Assembly (NCBI RefSeq): GCF_024586455.1
Contig: NC_065920.1
Span: forward strand, 11,432,144 to 11,496,143
DNA from: Bactrocera neohumeralis
Lineage: Eukaryota > Arthropoda > Insecta > Diptera > Tephritidae
Direction of reading: 5' to 3'
Length of the DNA stretch: 64,000 nucleotides
Shown here: piece by piece, positions 22,780-34,714 of the stretch
How positions within the stretch are numbered: the first letter of the stretch is position 1
Layout: the number at the start of each line of letters is the position of its first letter
The notes under the pieces: generated by a model
The model's database searches: none
What the model was told of the DNA's origin: nothing
The model's input: the letters and a program-made list of their open reading frames with translations, nothing else
Program-made: the position numbers and the translations under genes

Positions 22780-23650
22780 TTTATTTGAAAAAAAAAAAAA
22801 ATATGAGAAAATAATTATATAATATTAAAAAATATATATATGTATGTACATATATAAACAAAAAAAATACAAAAAAAAACAATATTAAAGAAATAGTTAT
22901 TTTATTATTTTTTTATTTATTTTAAAAAATAATAACAAAATTACAATTTACGAAAAAAGTAATAAAAAGTTATAACTTATTATATTTCAAAAATAACAAT
23001 TACAAAAATTAATAATAAAATAATAATTTTACGAAAACAATAATAATAAAAAACGGAACATTTTACAAAATAAAAATAATAATAAATAATTACAATTTTA
23101 CAAAAAAAAAATTATTTTACAAAGAAAAAAATAATAATAATATGAAACTAATAATTCTACAAAAAAAATATATATAAAAAATTACAATTTACGAAAAACA
23201 ATAATAAAAAATAATGATACAAAACTAATAATTTTACAAAGATAAAAAAATTAATAATTTTAAAAAATTACAATTTTACAAAGAAAAACAAATAAAAAGA
23301 TAATAAAAAGCTAATAATTTTACAAAAAATAATAATAATAAAAAATTACAATTTTACGTAAAAAGTATTTTTTTAAATTAAAAAATAATAATATGAAACT
23401 AATAATTCTACAAAAAATATAAAAAAAATTACAATTTACAAAAAAAAAAAAAAAAAAAAAATAATAATTAAAAAAAAAATAATGTTATGAAACTAATAAT
23501 TTTACAAAAAAAAAAAAAAAAAAAAATATTATAAAAAAATTACAGTTTTACACAAAAAATAGTTTTTCCAAAAAAAAAATAATTTTACAAAAAAAATATT
23601 AATTTTACAAAAAAAAAAAGAATAATAATGTAAAAAATTATAATAATATG
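22780..23650. repeat. A-rich low-complexity tract with ACAAAAAATAATAATAAAAA words
   Basis: About 870 bases are nearly all A and T with recurring ATTTTACAAAAAATAATAAT and AAAAATTACAATTTTACAAA phrases. The phrases recur roughly every 40-60 bases, and A-runs exceed 15. This is an irregular, slippage-prone tandem structure without coding capacity. The dominant strand bias (A on plus) is sustained throughout. Confidence 0.8.
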
Positions 23651-24798
23651 TGTTGCCATAAATCTACATTTTGTTTTGCATACCTTGGACCTTAGAAGGT
23701 AAATATGTCTGCAACTCTTCAACCAAATAGCTGCTTAGCTCACAACAGTCTGCTTTTCTTCGCCGACTGCTGAATTTTTCACTACTATAAGACAGAATAG
23801 AAAATAGAAAAAAATCGGACGAGCACATCTCAACTCGCCTCAAAATGCCTTTGAGTAAACTTATTTTTCCTTTATCCACTCGAAACTAATGAGACTCTCA
23901 CTATTAAAGGCCCTATAGGTTGGCTTCCTATGTTTGACTTCATTTTATAATTACTTCTGCCATTACTGTGCTTGCTCATTGCTCAGGCTCTATAGCGATT
24001 GCCATGACATTTGCGCATGTGTAGCGCGTGTGGCAGGTGTTACACGTTTGCGCTGCGGTTCAGCTTGTATCCCCGCCATAATCATGTGGTTGTGGTTGTT
24101 TTAAAAATAAAATTAAATATATTTGTATATGTATAGCTGTAGTGAAATACATATACGAACAGAATGTATGTCACATGTCTGCTTGCTCGGCGTGCATATC
24201 TTTTGCCGCAACTGACATTTCATTGCTTTTTAATCGCAAGCATTAAATCCACAACATTTCAATGCACAAGCGCACTACTTCCACGCTTACACTTATTATG
24301 TTTGCTGCGATAATATGTCAGTTCATACATACACACATACATATGTATGTACATATTTGTGCCTGCGCGCCGCAATCGTGCGATTGTTTTAAATGTCTTC
24401 ATTTAATGCCGCGTCAGGCAAACGCAATCTTCAATGATTAAACGCTGTGATAAGCGTGCGGCAAATGTGACAGGAGCGCTGCAAATAAATTACCGCTATT
24501 GAGATATGGCAAAATTATTTTTAAACATTTTTTAATTTGCGGTTGTTAAAGTGATTTCTGCGTGCAATCTATTGAAGCGTGGACCATTTTAATTTGAAGG
24601 ATAATATGTTGTATATTGAAAATCCCTTTTCTGGTCCTCAGAAGGCGCTGTTAATCACCGTAGTTTTTAGTATATGGAACTATGTATGTGCATTTTCTGT
24701 GGGTCCTTCTATATACATATACAGCAGACGATCTGACTATAAATTTTAGTTTAGAAAAAATATTCGATTATAAAAATAGAAATACTCATAAATATATA
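23651..24798. other. No gene recognised; microsatellites
   Basis: Contains TACACACATACATATGTATG near 24330 and otherwise ordinary sequence. No supportable ORF. Confidence 0.5.
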
Positions 24799-25302
24799 TT
24801 GGTTGTCAAAAAAAAGTCTTGCGTTTTTCTATCTGAAAGCGCGTTTCTAGTTTTATTCGTTTTTGTATTAAATAATATTATCTCATTTCACACTGTTTGA
24901 TTGATTGTCGTTTCTTTTAAGTCGTTCGTTTATAGCGTCCAAACATGGATTAAAGAGAAAATATGGCATATTTTACAGTAATACTACGATAAAGGCAAAA
25001 ATGCATCTCAAGCCGCCAATAAAATTTGTGCAGTTTATGGACTCGATACAGTTTCCATTTCCACCGCATAACGATGGTTTCAACGTTTTCATTCTGGTGT
25101 AGAGGTGGTCGAAGATGCACCACGCTCCGGAAGGCCTGTCGTCGAAAATTGCGATAAAATCGCTGAATTGGTCGAAAGAGACCGGCATAGTAGCAGCCGT
25201 AGCATCGGTCAAGAGCTGGGCATGAGTCATCAAAAATTCATTTCAATTTCAATAAAAAAAAAACAATTCAATAAAAATACCGCAATACTTTTTTGACAAC
25301 CT
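24799..25302 (+). mobile_element. Internally deleted mariner (504 bp) keeping both ends and the DNA-binding part
   Basis: The ends TTGGTTGTCAAAAAAAAGTC and AATACTTTTTTGACAACC are imperfect inverted repeats next to TA. The interior encodes an N-terminal mariner region in broken frames (AKMHLKPPIKFVQFMDSIQF resembles the first helix-turn-helix). From about 25080 it gives EDAPRSGRPVVENCDKIAEL, then RDRHSSSRSIGQELGMSHQ, the second helix-turn-helix. The catalytic domain is deleted immediately after SHQ, where the sequence joins the 3' untranslated end. Its ends differ from the TTGGGTAGTCG family, so this is a fourth mariner lineage in the window. Confidence 0.8.
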
Positions 25303-25935
25303 TATAACTTCTTTCTTGAATAATTTCACTCATCGTAAAAATCGCCAAATCGCTTCTTTCCGAAATAAGCACTGCTGAAAGCTATACAAAAAGAAAATAC
25401 TTTATGTTTTTGAATAAACAAATATTATCTCCTTCCTTTCGACTCGATGCTATTTATCCAACAATTTAAACCACTTTCTATTAATTTTTAAACGGTTCAG
25501 GATGGCTTCTATTTCCTTGAACACTCGTTTGGTCTCTTAATCAACTCGTGGTGCGTTCCTCGTGGTGATATTTGAACCCCTTTAGGAAAGAAATTCAAGA
25601 AAGCAAACTCTTTCAAATAATAGTTCGACTTAGTAATGATATTATTTCTTATTCTTAACCAAGCGACGGGACTAAATCGCGTTTGTCTAAATCTGGTTTT
25701 CTTTTATCATGAGGCAAGCGACGGACACTTTCTACTACAAATAATAACCGAAACGTTTTGAGAAAATCATAAAGAGCTATTGAAAGTCTTTGCTTATTGA
25801 GATGACCATTAAAAGATATGGAGAGTGTCTGCCATATAAGAAAGTCGTTTTTGCATAGAACTTTTTAACTCTGTCCCTCTTAAGATCATTCGGGAGGTGA
25901 ATTTGAAAAGCTAACCTTTGGAAACGTTGCTTTGA
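25303..25935. other. No gene recognised
   Basis: Ordinary sequence. The frame at 25777-25965 overlaps the retrotransposon 3' tail and is not a gene. Confidence 0.45.
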
Positions 25936-26110
25936 TCTATTCTTCTTCGTTGCTGGCGTGGACACCGCTTATGCGATTATAGCCGCTTTAAGAACAGCGC
26001 GCCAGTCGTTTCTTCTTTTCGCAACGTGCCGCCAATTGGAAATACCAAGCGAAACTAGGGCCTTCCCCATCTGGTCTTTCCAACGGAGTGGAGCTCTTCC
26101 TCTGCTTTCT
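25936..26110 (-). pseudogene. Non-LTR retrotransposon C-terminal fragment
   Basis: Minus-strand reading gives ESRGRAPLRWKDQMGKALVS, then LGISNWRHVAKRRNDWRAVL, ending IIA and a stop. It is followed by AVSTPATKKNR in the 3' region. The match to the 2086-2440 copy is nearly residue for residue (LGISNWRHAAKRRNGWRAVV and IIA stop). Only the last ~55 residues and the short 3' tail remain, a typical 5'-truncated LINE insertion. Confidence 0.8.
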
Positions 26111-27139
26111 ATTCTATCCTGATCTATTCATAATCACTAAGTACTCTATTTTACAGTTCAGAGACTCAAACTTAAGGGTAAAAGTTTTTCTGTTTGTATT
26201 TTATATTACGTTATTATTTCAAGGCACCCAACTCAAGAACTTTTTTTATTTAATATTCCCAAATACAACCACTCACTTTCCTACATTCATTAATCACTTT
26301 GTCGTAATAAACATTTTACGCTGGAAGCCATTATATAAGTACAACATCTATTTTCTTATCCGTTAATCACACCGCCTTTCTATGACTTGCAGGGATTTTT
26401 ATTTTTAATTTCTCGTCGTAATTTTCTAAACTCAATTATGTCACAATGCGATAACCATTCTTCATTCATTTCTTTTCAAGTCGATCATTAATATTCCCCA
26501 TCATAAAATGTCGTTGTTTTTCTTTAATTTTTATACATAAAATGTGTTTATCTATTTTTTTTATTTTATGCTCATAATTTCTCGCCTAATTGCGTTATGC
26601 TAATTGTCGTTATGCAGTTGAGCATTACAAATAGCTTTCCCTCAGTATCGAAAATTTAAATTTACATTTTTTAATTTTTTTCCTTTTTATTTATATACAT
26701 AAGTCTCGTTATCAAAGTAAATCTGTAGTTTCGTAGACTGCGCCTGCCTTTGAGCTATGTGTTATCTATGAAAACGTGTTCGAAGTAAAAATGTGTTTCG
26801 AGATGTGAAATGGGTTTTGATCAGAACTTGGAACTCGCCTTTAAAATGCAGCTGCAATGTAGATGATCAGAGCGAATAAAGTGTTGATATTAAAACCCTA
26901 GTTAGTACATTTGGGAATAGGAGATTTTTAATAGTTAATATTCTTCTGTTGAATTAATTTATAAGATCGAGAAGGAAAATTTTAGTATCAACAAAAACAA
27001 AGGATTTGAAGGACATGATGAGGTACGAAGGTCAGAGCAACGTTAATGTTGTATTTCTAGTGAGAGAGAGAGAAAGAAGAACGAGAAAGACTCCGTCACC
27101 ATGTAAAAACGTTTAGGGCGTCAGATCAACGTGTGCTCG
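26111..27139. other. No gene recognised
   Basis: T-rich, low-complexity sequence with frames of F/L/I composition. No domain is seen. A GAGAGAGAGAGAAAGAAGAA tract lies at about 27062-27080. Confidence 0.5.
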
Positions 27140-28030
27140 TGATATGAAAAGCTTGGATTAAACATTTGATGACGGATTTTAAATTCAAAATAGGCCAAGG
27201 CAGTATTCATCTGACAACGAGTTGAGGCTCGATGACGCTGAAGACGTATAAAGCTCTAAACCATGTCCAGGACGGTCTCAACATTAACTGTTGTTAAACA
27301 CGTCAATAAAATAAAAGAATTGGTGCTTGATCGACGAGTAACAGTCAGAGCTCTTACTGACATCTTCGAAATATCGGAAGGATTAGTGAAAACCATTTTG
27401 AAAGATCCTTTGGGCCTAAGAAAAGTGAAAGCAAGATTGGTTCCAAAATCACTAAATTTTTTTGAAAACAGCATCAAGTTAACGTCTGTGAAACAATGCT
27501 TTCCGATTATCAGGATCTAGGCTTAGATCTAGTCTTACGATCCGGAAATAGACGATCAATCGGCCGAATATCGTGACAAAGGTGAGCCGAAGCCGAAAAA
27601 ATACGTCAAAGCAGGGCGAAAACCTGGACTATCGAGAGGTGGGGACTCCGCATTATTTTCGATCGGTCAAACTGTCAACGAAGAATTCTACATGCGCGAA
27701 GCTATTCGTAAAAAGAGACGCCGGAATTATCGACCGACAATTCTTGGTTTCATCTGATTTAGCTTCGTGTGACATCTTTCTACTCAGCAAACTCAAACGA
27801 CCGCTTCGGAGAAAGCGTTTTGAGTCAATTGAAGACATTAAATGTGAATCGCTACGCGTATTGAAGGATATTCCGGTAATTGACTTTAAAAACTGTTTGA
27901 GGATTAGATGAAACATTGGCACAAGTCTATTGGGCCACGGAAAATTACTTTGAGGGCGATGACATAGATTTTCAAGAATAAATTAAGAATTTTAAAATTG
28001 TGCACAAAGTGTTACTATTTTTTGCCCATA
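27140..28030 (+). pseudogene. Mariner transposase with internal deletion and frameshifts
   Basis: In the frame at 27263-27520 the N-terminal half reads KHVNKIKELVLDRRVTVRAL, EGLVKTILKDPLGLRKVKAR and LVPKSLNF, a mariner helix-turn-helix and linker. The first catalytic aspartate region is lost to frameshifts. DDQSAEYR, found in another frame near 27550, follows that motif in this lineage. The second catalytic block (HHDN) is missing. The text resumes with LASCDIFLLSKLKRPLRRKR and FESIEDIKCESLRVLKDIP, then YFEGDDIDFQE with TAA at 27979-27981. The 3' terminal repeat GTTACTATTTTTTGCCCA is at 28011-28028. The left end is not recognisable. Inactive. The 187-bp MITE at 10448 shares this terminus. Confidence 0.8.
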
Positions 28031-29269
28031 ATAGTATACCTTTTCGTCAAGACGATTACATCTAATTTTATCCGGAAAGCTTTCTTCTAACATGTTTTGC
28101 TTTGCATTTGCGGAGGACCACACTGAAAACTCTAATTTGCAAGAGATTTTTGAAGCGTCCCTGGCAAACGTTTCCTATCCCATATTGTACCTATTTGCCG
28201 AAATCAACTTGTTTTCCTTACTAAAAGCTCACCAAACTCTCACACACACGCACAACACCACACCCACATGTGCAACCAGATTTCGGTTACTTTGCTTGCT
28301 TGCGCTTAGTTGGGCACTTTGAGCTGACGAAACCACGTCAAAGGCTAAGAAGCTAAATGCACGCTGCGCTTGTAATCCAAAAAGAGTAAAAAGAAATTGA
28401 GCGCAGAAGAGCAAAACAGCAAAAAGGATGCTCAGATGCTCAATGCGTTGATTAGGTAATGAGAGTATTTTGGTTTGTTGACTTGAAAGTGGCGTTGAAC
28501 GAAGCAGAACTTAAAAATCGCTTGCAGAAATGCAAGAGTTACCTATTTCTGGTCACAAAAAGTATAACCGTACCGTGTGGTTAATAGATGAGTGCTGACA
28601 CTGGAGCAAAGCTTATTTGCAGAACATGTTCACTTGCAACGGCAACCCAACAACAACAACAACAACAATAAAAAACACAGATGCACTTACAGTGACAACA
28701 AAACCTTGCTCACCATTCATATCACGTACGACTACAACAATAGCAAAGGTAGTATCCAACAAGATTTGCATTAGCAACGGTTGTGGCAATCAAACGTAAT
28801 GGTCTGAGTGTGCAACGAGTGTAATGCAACATTTTGTGGCAAGCTCCTTTTACTACAGTCAGCGTGGTAGCCATATTGTGTCAACTGTTCAATAGCAAAA
28901 TGTGTCGAGATTATGCTCGCCACATGCTGCTGCATAGCCAAATAAACTACAGTTGTGTGCACACAAACAGTTGCATGCACGTAGTTGCCTCCATGCGATA
29001 ACTAAGCAATATTTTCAATGCAGTTAGCTGAAGCAACAACTTAACCTGCAGCGTTGACAACAACAACAACAGCAGCAACGTCAGCAATGCGCAAACAATG
29101 AAGCAATGAAGTTGTAGACAAATTCTCGAAAATGTTCTTATTTGCATGCTTACAAGGTAAGCGTATGCAAGTGTATGTATGTATATATGTATGTACATAT
29201 AGGAGGGGTATGAGTTGGTTTGCAGGATCACATGTACCAAAGAACTAGTTTTTTTTTTTAATTCTTTCA
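28031..29269. other. No gene recognised; CAA repeats
   Basis: Contains (CAA)n near 28648-28668 and 29058-29075, and CATATATGTATGTAC near 29180. A consensus-like donor (ACAAG followed by GTAAGC) occurs at about 29155, without a supportable exon. Confidence 0.5.
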
Positions 29270-30090
29270 GATACTACTGTGTCAAGTTCCTAAACAACTT
29301 GCAATTTTAACGGTATTAAAATCTTTTGAACTAGTTGCTAGACTAGTTACGAAATAACTACATATTTTTTGTCGCAGGAAAACTAAATTTGTTGATAAAT
29401 AATGTCGATTAACGGTATACAATTTTTATTAATTTTTTAACTGTTTTTTTTGGACTACATAGCTCCGAACTAGTTACAACTTTTTGTTGCAGGGTAACTA
29501 CATTATTTTTATAAAAAGTTTCGATGGAACGGTATAAAATGTTTAATTTATTGTTTTGACCATTTTTTTGGACTAGTTACCAACTAGTTACATATTTGTT
29601 TTTGCAGGAAAACAAAATTTTTTCATAAAAAACTTCAATTTACCGGCATGAAATGTTTATTACTTATTTTTTAATTTTTTTTCTCGACTAGTTACGAACT
29701 AGTCACATATTTTTTGTTGCATCAGAACTGAATATTCTGTTCAAAAATATCTGTTTGGCTATAAAAAATATATTATTGGTTTTGATCTACTTTCTGGACT
29801 AGTAACGAACTAGTTACATATTTGTTGTTACAGGAAAACCACATTTTTTCATCCTTCAGGCAATTTAACGGTATTAAATTTTTTTAACTACTACTTGAAC
29901 TAGTTACGAATTAGTTATATATTTGTTGTTGCAAGGATACCGCATTTGTTGTTTAACTTCTAAAGAGTATTTAAACAGCTGACTTTCTAAATCAGATAGC
30001 AGTTGTAAAAATTCTCAAATTTTATCTTCTCTCCTTTAATACCAAATTTTGAAACTAGTCCAATTGTAACTAGTTCTACACTAACTAGTC
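29270..30090. repeat. Diverged tandem array, unit about 115 bp (GAACTAGTTACATATTTGTT type)
   Basis: Six or more units repeat GGACTAGTTACGAACTAGTT, ACATATTTGTTGTTGCAGGA, AAACTACATTTTTTCATAAA and TTTAACGGTATAAAATGTTT. Each unit ends in a T-rich run before the next GGACTAGTT. Units start near 29340, 29450, 29570, 29680, 29795 and 29895. Each carries one or two copies of the palindrome ACTAGT. It is non-coding and diverged. Confidence 0.8.
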
Positions 30091-30760
30091 CCTATATTAC
30101 ATTCAAAGTACAACACCAACAAAAGCACACTCTTACTTGCTCTTGTTTGCCATTTGTGGAAAGCCAAAATCATCAACTATTTTCATGTTGCTGTTCTTTT
30201 ACGATGGGTCATATCCCACACCCACACACACATTGTCAAATATTTCCATACCTTAATGGTGCAATATTGCATAACTATAGTCTTTTCGGTCGTATGCAAA
30301 TTTAAACGCACAGACAATAGCATAAACACAATCTTACCAAATGTTGCATGACTATGTGAAGTTCTTTTGAGCAACTTGCTCTTGTCTGCTTGTACTTCGT
30401 GCGAGTACTGGGCCTACAAGATGCATGTTGGATGTGGGCATACGCCTGCTACATGTATGCGTGTTGCTGTTGCAGTTGTGTTTACTGTCGCTTTATTGGT
30501 TTTGCACTCCAATCGTAACAACTGAGTGTTCGGTGAAAAGAAATTTCTTCGTCATGGCAAAATCGTTGGCAGCAGTACAAACATATTTGAGGTAACATTT
30601 TCGGTTTGCAATGCCCCTGCTTTAATACCAATGACAAACAGTCACAGAAATGTTGCTGATGGAAATTTTTGATGATGAAAAAAGAAACAAAAACAAAATG
30701 TTGCTCTTTTGTTATTTAACATATGTATATATTCGTTAAATTATCCGAGTGACGAATTGA
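30091..30760. other. No gene recognised
   Basis: Ordinary sequence. A CACACCCACACACACA patch lies near 30217. Confidence 0.45.
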
Positions 30761-31530
30761 GTCGATTTAGTCGTGACCCTCCACCTATCTGTTTATAAGC
30801 AAACTAGTCCCTCAGTTTTTGAGCTATCGCTTTGAAATTTTGCACATGTTCTTTTTTGCCCAAGAAGCTGCTCCTTTGTCGAAATCACGGATATCGGTTC
30901 ACTATATCATATAGCTGTCATACAAACTGAACGATCGGAATTAAGTGTTTGTATGGAAAACTTTTTCGTTTGACAAGCTTTTTTCACAAAATTCGGCGAG
31001 AATTATTGTCCAAAGCATTGCTTCCATCTCCGAAGAAATTGTTCACATTGGACCACTGTATTATATACATACATAGCTGCCATACAAACTGGACGATCGT
31101 TATCAAGTCATTGTATGAAAAGCTTGTTTATTTGATGAGATATCTTACCGAAATTTGGCACGAGTTGTCGCCTAAAGTAATGGTGCCATCTCCGAAGAAA
31201 CTGTTTAGATCGGGCCACTATATCATATCGCTGTCATACAAAGCGACCGATCAAAATCAAGTCCTTGTATGGAAAACTTTTTTATTTGACATAATAACTT
31301 CACAAAATTCGGCGCGGGTAATTCCCTAGGACACTGCTACAATCTCGGAAGAAATTGTTCAAATCCGAGGACTATAGCATATACATAGCTGTCATATAAA
31401 CTGAATGATCGGATTTATGTTCTGATATCGAAAACTTATAAGTTAACTTGTAAAAGTGAACGGGAGCGCTGAGTTATAAAAATTTTTAAACCGTTTTTTT
31501 TATACAGGATCCTATTGTCGAGCTGAAAAA
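30761..31530 (+). repeat. Dispersed repeat with four ~157-bp tandem units
   Basis: After a leader (AAGCAAACTAGTCCCTCAGT, TTTTGAGCTATCGCTTTGAA) come four units. They begin near 30903, 31061, 31218 and 31372, each with CTATATCATATAGCTGTCAT followed by ACAAACTGAACGATCGGA. Each then has a GTATGGAAAACTTTTTCGTT-like segment, an ACAAAATTCGGCGAG-like segment and an ATCTCCGAAGAAATTGTTCA segment. The same unit occurs inverted at 20570-20940 and in fragments at 4316 and 51310. It is a widespread non-coding family in flies. The internal tandem organisation suggests growth by unequal exchange. Confidence 0.75.
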
Positions 31531-32559
31531 CTCTTATATCGTATACTTGTTATGACTTGATCTCTTTTAGGAAGCTTTGTGGGCAAACTACTCTAATTTA
31601 ACTCAGTCGTTTGGAGAGCTTATCCAAAATATCTAGGCATTCAAAGTCGTAAAATTCAAAATTTGAAAATTCAAAAAAAAATCTTTGCATACTTTTCGGC
31701 GGTTAGCCTTAAGTCGTCACTTTTAGAGCACACTAAGAGTATATTAAACGAGCTAAAACGTTATCAGCTCATACTCGCAGCTCATCAGTGTAGTAATCTC
31801 TTCGTGCAACGGCCCTTTGACGGTATCAATGTCGCTTTCTCGCGCTTTGTTTGATCGGTATCATTGTCATTACTTGCTTACAGTGCCAACAACAGCTGGT
31901 GTGGCGCCTAGCGTCGTCGCAAATGACTTATTTGTGCATTTTCTCATCAGTATCGTTTTCGCAACTTGTTTGTTTGCCTACCCGCCTTGTTTACACGTTG
32001 CAATATACACACACACATACTCACTTGTACCAAAAATAGCGTTAGCATCGCGTTTACAGTGAAACTCTCCAAACTCAAACATACATATATACACACATAT
32101 ACAGTATGTATGTGCTATGTGCGCTTCTTAGTAAACTTTGTTGTTTATTTATTTTGTTGCTCAATTTCACGTGGCTTTATACACATTCGCACACACACAC
32201 ACGCCTTCACACTTGTCGTATTGTTCGCCTACGCTTTGACTTTGTTCCCACGCTCGGTCTATCTTCGCTTCGCGCTAACGTGTGCGTTACTAAGATAAAT
32301 ATTTTCACTGCTAAAAGCAGTAAGGCTACAGTATTTTGGCTTCAGCTGCACAGCGCCTGTAACTATGCAACACTGCAGTCAATTGTTGTGTGCTGGAAAT
32401 TTGTTTGAATGTGCATTGCTCTTTTCCTCGCTGTTCCCACTACCTAACATGCTTACCAGCGCTGCTATGTTGTTGTTCTTGCAACATGTTGCACAAGAGT
32501 ATTATAGCTTAGTTCAGCTAACGGTTTTTGGTAATGCCTTAAAGTGGCCGATATAGGTT
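31531..32559. other. No gene recognised
   Basis: Ordinary sequence with ATACACACACACATACTC and TACACACATATACAGTATG patches. Overlapping frames at 31817-32408 are not supported by any motif. Confidence 0.45.
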
Positions 32560-33510
32560 GCAAGTATATTTCTCTGCCTCGTTTCGGGATCGTCGTCCAA
32601 ACGTGGACAGAAAAAAAGAAATCATCGAAACAGTGGCGAACCTGGTTCGAAGAGAACAGTACTGTTCTCTGGTATTCAAGGTGTGATCTACAACAACTAA
32701 CCTGCAGAAGTATGGAGCTGTCTCAGGTCTCTTCCTTGTTGAAGTATTGGGCCAATTCAACGCCGAATCACGGAGAAACGGACCCGTTTGGTACCTCAAC
32801 TAGTCTCTTGAATTGTGAAGCTTGTATATATCTAAGCTGAGTTCTAGATAGTACTGGACAGAAGTATAGCAGAGGTTCTAGCGTCTCTCTCATGTCAAGT
32901 TCCTTCGACTTTTTGCATGTATCGTCGTTACTTACACCATTCCCGCGTAACTGAAAATAGCACACATTTTCCTTCGAGGTTTTTGGGCATGATCTTGACG
33001 ATCCTGCATGTCCTTAAAGCATTCCATCTCGCCCTGATTTGTCTGTCAGCCCTTACGGAAATTTTATTGTTTATCGTTTTTAGTGACTTCCGTGTTTTGT
33101 GTACTGATTCGGCAGCCAGACGGATGACATTTTGGTAATTTCATCAGCTATTCCCCTTCCCCGAATTTCTTTGTGGCCTGTAACCTAGTATAATATACAT
33201 ACATATATGCAGCCGATTTAGCTATTACCTGCCTGCTTTCTCTGACGTAATTGATGTGAGATTATTGCCTTAATTGTCGCCTGATTATCGACGTATGTAT
33301 ATATATATCGATCTTCTTTGTAGAAGATACTGCTGTATGCAGGATTCTTGAAGGGTTGTCGGAGATCCAGCTCCGAGCAATAGATTGTGGCAACCACGCC
33401 ATTAACCATTTTTGGCCCGTCTGTATTAATGTTATATGTTCCGCTAGCGAGTCGAATGCTTCTTAATACTGAAAAATTCCGGACTCAACTGCGTCCTTAT
33501 TTGCTTTCTT
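32560..33510 (-). pseudogene. Non-LTR retrotransposon RNase H domain and C-terminus, decayed
   Basis: Minus-strand reading gives GQKWLMAWL and MVNGVVATIYCSELDLRQPF (33218-33409), the first strand of a LINE RNase H domain (normally TDGSKM...G.G.Y). It continues with TYVDNQATIKAIISHQLRQR, carrying the aspartate of the usual SDxQAAIKAL motif. GHKEIRGRGIADEITKMSS is the PGHxGIxGNExADxLA motif. Next is MRETLEPLLYFCPVLSRTQL (usual ETxEHLLCxCPALxxxR) at 32768-32965. Frameshifts and stops separate the blocks and the first catalytic D sits in a broken frame. This is a Jockey/I-type LINE carrying RNase H. It is a different family from the one with WLGHVVRMD. Confidence 0.8.
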
Positions 33511-34714
33511 CATTTTTTTTTTACTAACGGTCGTCATTCTGTCAGTTTTCGGTTTTTATTTTGTCACACTACATCCTTTTCATTATTACTATTTTCCGCT
33601 TCGTTTTTGTGTTTTCATTTGCTTTGCTTTACCTGTCGTGACGCTGCTTTTGTTGCTACTAGTGGCGGAGGCGGTGGCCAGGGTAAATCTAAACCATTCG
33701 ACCCGGCACATCACTCGGTGACACTTTTCATGTAAATGCATTTCCACTTGTCATCGTACAATTTCCATTTTCCCAACGCCAACATGCTGCCACGCTACAT
33801 CAGCCATTCATCGCTTCCACCTTGGCAAGCTAACCATTGCACTCACTTTTGTATTATGCTTTTACCGTTGTTGTGTCATTTCATGTGACACAATTGTCTT
33901 GTTTCAGCAGCAGTAGTTGCACTCGAGCTTTGCCGCTCCGGCTTGTGCTGGTAACACGCAAACACCCCTCTTTCCCTTTAGTATTTCGTTAGTATTGTGG
34001 CGAGCTACTCTTTTCAGTGTCCCGCGCCGGCAAAGTAAGACTTTTTATGTTGCCATTGCTTGTTTCTATTTTCCTTCGGTTATTTCTATGAGTGCTTACA
34101 TGCAAGCAGAGTTGATTCGGTCGAAATCTGGCAGCGGTGTGCACTTTGGAAGCCTGCAATAGAGGAGGTTCTTTACTTCCGCTTTTTTCTGACATTGGAA
34201 ATTTGTAATTTAGTTCTTTGCTCTCAGTTGGCAGTAGTTCGTTAGTGTTATTTGCTTGCGAAACTTTGTCAAAGAATAAATTATTCACTTGTTACTGATC
34301 TCCATACCATACAATTATCTTTTGTGAGAGTAAGAACATGTAATTTACGGTGCATACGAGTATCTCGTAAAATCCATTACACGAAATAAACAAAGTATTT
34401 TTTTGAAAACATATAAACAACACGAAAATTTGACGGTTGTTCTATTTATGACTTTTAGCCAAGACACTTACCTTTTTAAACTCACAAATCACTTCTTTAA
34501 GGAAAATGTATTGCTGCTTTTATCGAAGGTGTGGATTTATATTTTTCAAAGTCAAGTGTTGCTAGTACACAAATTTTCGTTTTCCGAAAGATGTTGTGAC
34601 TTTAGTAATTAGTAAGGACACCTACCATTTGCTACTTGTCAATGTATTTAGCTCTCAGATATCTGCTACTTCAGCAAGTGCGAGTTACGAGAGCATACCC
34701 AAGGTACCTGTCAA
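33511..34714. other. No gene recognised
   Basis: Ordinary mixed sequence. Frames at 33917-34288 show no domain. A minus-strand donor-like AAAAAG/GTAAGT occurs at about 34467-34473, without a supportable exon. Confidence 0.45.

Noticed and set aside
22548..22814. Overlapping 75-88-codon frames on both strands
   Set aside because: Both are short, lack domains and border an A-rich low-complexity tract. The mirrored openness is compositional.
28092..28322. Frame starting MFCFAFAEDHTENS, looking like a short signal peptide
   Set aside because: It runs into a CACACACACGCACAACACC microsatellite and shows no domain or cleavage context.
34440..34560. Minus-strand AAAAAG/GTAAGT donor as an exon end
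   Set aside because: The upstream frame meets a stop about 50 bases away and has no ATG or acceptor.
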